From the NCBI GenBank assembly GCA_001939145.1, contig LSRX01000666.1, positions 195,006 to 259,005 of the forward strand: DNA of 64,000 nt, given 5' to 3'. Under the pieces are notes generated by a model. The model ran no database searches, was not told the DNA's origin, and saw nothing but the letters and a program-made list of their open reading frames with translations. This document shows positions 59,797-64,000 of the stretch, one piece after another. The position numbers were made by a program, and so were the translations under genes. The DNA comes from Symbiodinium microadriaticum (lineage: Eukaryota > Sar > Dinophyceae > Suessiales > Symbiodiniaceae). How positions within the stretch are numbered: the stretch's first letter is position 1; the number at the start of each line of letters is the position of its first letter.

Positions 59797-59932
59797 CTAC
59801 TTCTACTACTTCTACTACTTCTACTACTTCTACTACTTCTACTACTTCTACTTCTACTTCTACTTCTAGAAGTAGAAGTAGAAGTAGAAGTAGAAGTGGA
59901 AGTGGAAGTGGAAGTGGAAGTAAAAGTAGTAA
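59797..59932. repeat. CTACTT array that inverts to AAGTAG, with a 52-bp perfect palindrome
   Basis: CTACTT units run rightward to TTCTAGAA at 59864-59871 and then continue as the reverse complement, AAGTAG then AAGTGG. Bases 59842-59893 form a perfect palindrome (26-bp arms, no spacer). It could form a cruciform or come from joining opposite-strand reads at a gap edge. Confidence 0.93.
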
Positions 59933-60139
59933 TACTCTTTTGCAATCGCAGCTGGTCGCTCAGCTTGGCGTCAAGTGGCAGTGCATTGCACCGGTGCTTC
60001 GAAAGCACAAATCCACGTGGGTATGTTCCGCGACGAGGCATCAGGAGCCAGTTCTAGTGTTTAGAAAGCTGTCCACAGTGCCTTTGCCCCAAGAACCACC
60101 TGCTACCAGAGGCCTGCACACTAACACTGTGAATCTGGC

Positions 60140-61290
60140 AGATGATGCAGGCCCAGGACGAGCAGATCAGGGCGCAAGCTTCGCAAGTGCAGCAGTTGAC
60201 AGACCTGGTTAAGAACCTGGCACTCGCTGGTCACAGAACGCTGCCAGTGCCTCAGTAACTGCCGAGCAAGCTGCAGCAGCTTTCTCAGACGACCCGTCAG
60301 GTCCCACTCACATTGACACTGGGATTCGTTCTAAAAGAGCTGAGAACTATATCCCCTTGTTGCCTCAGTTGAACTTTGCGTCGATGACGACCAGACACTG
60401 AGCAGCTTTGGGGACGAACTCACCAGTTGGTTGTGCCTGTTGATAGGTTTGCTGATGAGCTTCAACAAGCTGAGCAGAGCGCTGTTCCTGTGGAGCAAAG
60501 CAAGCTTGACGGCAAGGCCGCAAGGTCGAGCAAGCTCTGGTTCTTGCTCAAACAGAGCATGAGCAAATTCCAGAAGGTCTAGGATCTGAACAAGCTCTAA
60601 CTTGTGTCCTCCCAAGTACCTGAAGCGCCCTCTCGATGTGATGCGGTGGTTTATGACGAGCTTATGAAGTATGAGAGCCAGGTCACCTCAAGGTTTCCTG
60701 AGCTTAAGATCCATGAGCAAGAAGCCGTCCTGGGAGTTTTTAAGCACCTGGACAAGGATGCCAAGCGGTACCTTCTTTTGCATCAGACCACGAGCGGTCT
60801 AGATGCGGTGCTTCGTGGTCTTCAGTTTTACGACGAGCAATTAGGGTGCTCAGTTTTCAGAAGGAACACCAGCACGGTGGCTATCTCAACGCTTTTGGTG
60901 CAAGGAAGGGCGACAACCCCGGCAAGAAGGGCGACAAAGAGAAGAAAGGAAAAGGCAAGGGTGAAGGAAAAGACAAGAAGCAAAAGAAAGGACGGCAAAG
61001 GGAAAGGACTGCGGTGGAGGAGCAGCATCTTCGAGCGCACCTCGCGCAAAGTCCAAGGCGAAGAAGACAGATGTGTGCCACAACTGTGGAGGCAAAGGAC
61101 GTTGGGCACGAGATTGCTCTGTGAAGCAAGCCTCTGTGGTTTTCCACCATGAGGGAAGCGGCGCTACTACTGGAGGTGCGGCTGGAAGCTCTGGGAACAA
61201 TGCTGGGAATGCCGCTTCTGCGGCTAAGGCGGCACCGAAGCCTCTGAGCAACCAGCCCACCTCTCTCTTATGCGGCCTCCAAACTGCTCC
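60140..61290 (+). pseudogene. copia-like retrotransposon gag relic
   Basis: Gag proteins package retroelement RNA. In order, the piece shows a coiled-coil-like QAQDEQIRAQASQVQQL (about 60145), then from 60604 ELMKYESQVTSRFPELK and RGLQFYDEQ, then LSFQKEHQHGGYLNAFGARK in another frame from about 60843, a lysine/glycine-rich linker, and from about 61013 in a third frame AKSKAKKTDVCHNCGGKG and RWARDC. The last is a CCHC zinc knuckle (61073-61114) whose histidine is replaced by arginine. Stops before 60600 and at least two frameshifts show it is dead. No protease, integrase or reverse transcriptase and no LTRs were recognised nearby. Confidence 0.8.
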
Positions 61291-61495
61291 AGAGATCGTC
61301 GTGCTTGAGCTAATTCAAAATCGAAAGGGTGTTGAGCGTACGGCTTCGGACCAAAAACGAAAGATCGACAGCTCAGGGGCGTAGGACGCAACGATCTTCG
61401 GCCCTTTAGATCGAAAAATTTGCTCGTATTCGGAACTCTAACAGAATGCATTTCTGAGAGAGTCTGCGGACTCCAGTCTTCGGCTTCCGTAATCC

Positions 61496-61496
61496 N
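61496..61496. other. single-N contig join
   Basis: One N between CGTAATCC and CTGTGCTC. Unlike the joins at 38500 and 41549, no repeated overlap was seen on either side. Confidence 0.8.
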
Positions 61497-61624
61497 CTGT
61501 GCTCTGTTGAGACTCGAAACTCTACTATGTTGCAGTTTTGAGTCGAATCGAGCTCCGCAGTCACTCCCGAATTTTAGAATCGCGATTCTCTCAACAGGGT
61601 TGTGACCTGAGTTGGTAGCTCTGC

Positions 61625-61855
61625 CCTATGAGAGAGGGTTAGGATTCGAGTTAACCTGAATCTCAACCTGGGATTGGAACTGGAGTTGAACCTCATCTTC
61701 GAACAAAAGTTTAAAAGTTGGAGTTGTCCCCAACTCTGATCTAGGTTAGGGTGCAACTCGAATTCTAACCTGGGGTTAGAGTTCAACTGGTTGGAACTTT
61801 CGGCTTCGAAGGTTGTAACTTTGTTTAACCTAACTTTCAACCTGCCCCCTGTGGA
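61625..61855. repeat. degenerate GGTTAGAGTTCAAC-type repeat
   Basis: Variants of (A)ACCTGGGGTTAGAGTTCAACT recur about every 20-40 bp in both orientations. Individual units are poorly conserved. Confidence 0.55.
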
Positions 61856-62039
61856 GCATAATGAATGGCTTGAAAAATCGCTTGGCGACGAACGTTTGCA
61901 TTTGAGTCTCAAACACGCGCACGAGCTTGGATGCTGTTATCTGGAAATCAGAGCTCTCTCAGCATCGAAGACACGCGGCAATTCCAGCAGGAAGCTCATG
62001 TGCTGCATTTGCTGCCGTGGACTGTGTTGCAGTTTCGAC

Positions 62040-62990
62040 AGAAACATGAAAACGCGGCAAGGCACCCGGACAGTGTTCGCTCTTTTCAGTCTTGCGACAG
62101 AGGTCTTCGGAAGGCATCGTTGTCCAACGCCAAGTAGCTAGCAACTGCATTGCACACTTGCACAAGTGGCTGCAAAAACAGTTGCACCGCTTAGAAAGCT
62201 TTTTGGCGGCACTCTTTGGCAACCTTAAGTCAAAAGCCAAACCAATTACCGGTGTTGCGGTTCGGCTGTCGAAGCAGAAGGGACTGCACAAGGATTTTAA
62301 TCACAGATGCAGTGTCAGCATGTTTCACTTGCAGCACGTTTCGAGTGAGAGTTGTGGTGTGCGTGGAGGAAGAAAAATTTCTGGCAGCGAGAGCTTAACT
62401 GGACACAGTTAAGTCGTAAAATGCTGGACGGCAGACGTACGTGTCATGCATGCTCACTTCACTGTGTTTGAGCAGGCGAGTGCGGCATAATCGCTTCACA
62501 TTGTTGCACAAGAAGCTCAACTTGACAAAGAGTGGCAGCCATTCTTCCTTTTTACTGTGCATCTGTACGTTCCGTTCTGCAAGATGTTCAAGTGTGTTTG
62601 CCTGCAATTGCACTCTGCAGATCAGCAGAACCTGTTTTCTGAGAATTTTCAGGAAGGCTCATCTGTGCAAACAGACAGAATTGGACAGTCTTGCTCCAAC
62701 TTTTAAAGAAGAACGACTACAAGTCGCGCGAGAACCCATTGCAAAAATGCTTTGCCATTCTGCATACCATCTCCTTTTCTTTCTTCAAAAAGTTGTTGTC
62801 GTGGGAAACATGAAAACGCAGCAAAACACTCGGATAGTGTTCACCTCTTGCAGTCTTGCGGTGATAGAGGCTTACAGTTTGTTGCCAACGCCAAGAGGCC
62901 AGCACACTTGCACGAAAACAGTTGTTGACTTGAAAAGCTTTTAACAATCAAGAAGTGTCCAACGCAAAACAAATCCTCCAATTAACGGCT
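62040..62990 (+). repeat. diverged local duplication, two copies about 760 bp apart
   Basis: 62041-62250 and about 62806-62990 share GAAACATGAAAACGC(A/G)GC, then TCGGA/CGGACAGTGTTC, CAGTCTTGCG, GCCAACGCCAAG, ACTTGCAC, AAGCTTTT, GTC(C)AA and CCAATTA in the same order. The copies have diverged by substitutions and small indels. No coding capacity recognised. Confidence 0.7.
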
Positions 62991-63635
62991 TCAGCTGCGT
63001 CTTTGAAAGACATAAGTAAGTTTTGCCGTTTTGTTTTTTTTTTTAATTGCAAGAATTTGTCAGCTGCGTTTCGTAAAAACACTCTCACCGTGTCTCTAAC
63101 TGGCAGCCGTTTGTGCTCCAGATATTAAGTGGCAAGCAGTGCGAGCCTAAGAGAACATTGATTTTTTCTGTAGTGGCTACAAGTTCTCGTTTTCGACGTT
63201 TTCGATGCAGTCGAACTTTTGACATTCTATCGTTGCTTTGCTACTCTAGGATCAAATTGTTGCTTTGCTACTCCAAACTTGTTGTTTTTTTCTTGTGCTT
63301 TCAACTACAGTCGTCACACAGCATGTGCAGACCTGCTTACAGGCTCTTCGAGGCGAGGCTGCCATGTGCCTAGTGAAGGCATATGGCATATGACTGATTG
63401 AGAACGGCGTTTAATTTCAATCGTTTGGTGGATGTCTCTGATCAAATCCCAAACCTTTATGATGTTCAAGCCCACAGTCCTTCATGTTTCCAAATATCCT
63501 CTTTGCTACTGAAATCCGTCAGGCATCCAAGTAGAAGAGTTCACGGGGCCACAATGCGTGCCAAACGGGCGCCGGCGGACACTGTTCCGCTGCTCCAGCG
63601 CACCGCGGATCATTCTACGGTGATGGAAGAAGAAG

Positions 63636-63638
63636 AAG

Positions 63639-63672
<34 letters not shown>
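63636..63672. repeat. (ATC)n microsatellite
   Basis: About ten ATC triplets preceded by GAAGAAGAAG. The rest of 63000-64000 shows no recognised gene. Confidence 0.95.
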
Positions 63673-64000
63673 TAACGTCATCATGTTCACAAGCATCATC
63701 ACAATCCAAGATGCGGTTCAGCTGGATTGCAAGCCAACTAGGTGCCCGCTAGATCGTGATCGGGATGTCCATCCACAACAACCCATTATAAGTTCATGGT
63801 GTTGCACAGAGAATTTGTACAGCCGATTGTGCATCATGGATGCTGGGTTGCCGCAGCGATTGTTTGCGTCGATGTTGGATACTGGGATTCAGCATGTTGG
63901 ACCTGGCATGGTGCAGAGCATCTGTTTCTGCAATGTGCCGTTGCGCAGTTACTCGATCAATCCACATGCGACAAATTCATTCATGCTTTAGAAGTTTAGC

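Noticed and set aside
58756..60057. 433-codon open frame
   Set aside because: Most of it is N from the assembly gap and the rest is microsatellite.

Overview
The window looks like nuclear DNA of a dinoflagellate, probably a Symbiodiniaceae-like species. Four independent signs point there: genes cut into many tiny exons; introns with mostly GC (also GT and GA) donors and AG acceptors usually followed by G; degenerate PPR repeats of the dinoflagellate type (ISAC...GQWQLAL); and abundant microsatellites, SINE-like and copia-gag-like relics. No operons, Shine-Dalgarno sites or other prokaryotic features are visible. Single open reading frames therefore badly under-describe the genes; the two main genes were assembled here exon by exon from conserved motifs and splice phase.

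Layout. 1-1012: no recognisable gene. 1149-5862: five complete and one partial copy of an 869-bp tandem repeat, bracketed by an exact 135-bp direct repeat (1013-1147 and 5884-6018). 6019-9145: nothing recognised. 9146-11360: frameshifted PPR-protein relic, + strand. 13455-19740: a long-form RelA/SpoT homolog (RSH; ppGpp hydrolase/synthetase, TGS) on the + strand, at least 18 exons. About 20781-24025: an extremely AT-rich island with GATA-type microsatellites and sharp edges. 24026-28690: repeats, a minisatellite and one weak ankyrin-like motif. 28690-30300: possible exons of an unidentified minus-strand gene. 31173-51349: acetolactate (acetohydroxyacid) synthase catalytic subunit on the minus strand, 26 exons found, spread over 20 kb, containing one 11.4-kb intron. 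53680-56532: unidentified minus-strand, intron-containing gene with predicted membrane segments. 57000-64000: mostly non-genic, with an 843-bp assembly gap inside a CTACTT array, a copia-like gag relic (60140-61290) and a diverged local duplication (62040-62990).

Functionally the two firm genes concern (p)ppGpp turnover (RSH) and the first common step of branched-chain amino-acid synthesis (AHAS). In plants and algae both are usually plastid proteins encoded in the nucleus; no transit peptide could be delimited here. They are 11 kb apart on opposite strands and nothing in the sequence shows co-regulation.

Assembly caution. Single Ns at 38500 and 41549 each join contigs whose ends overlap, so about 105 bp and 1315 bp are present twice artificially. 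Both joins fall inside introns of the AHAS gene.
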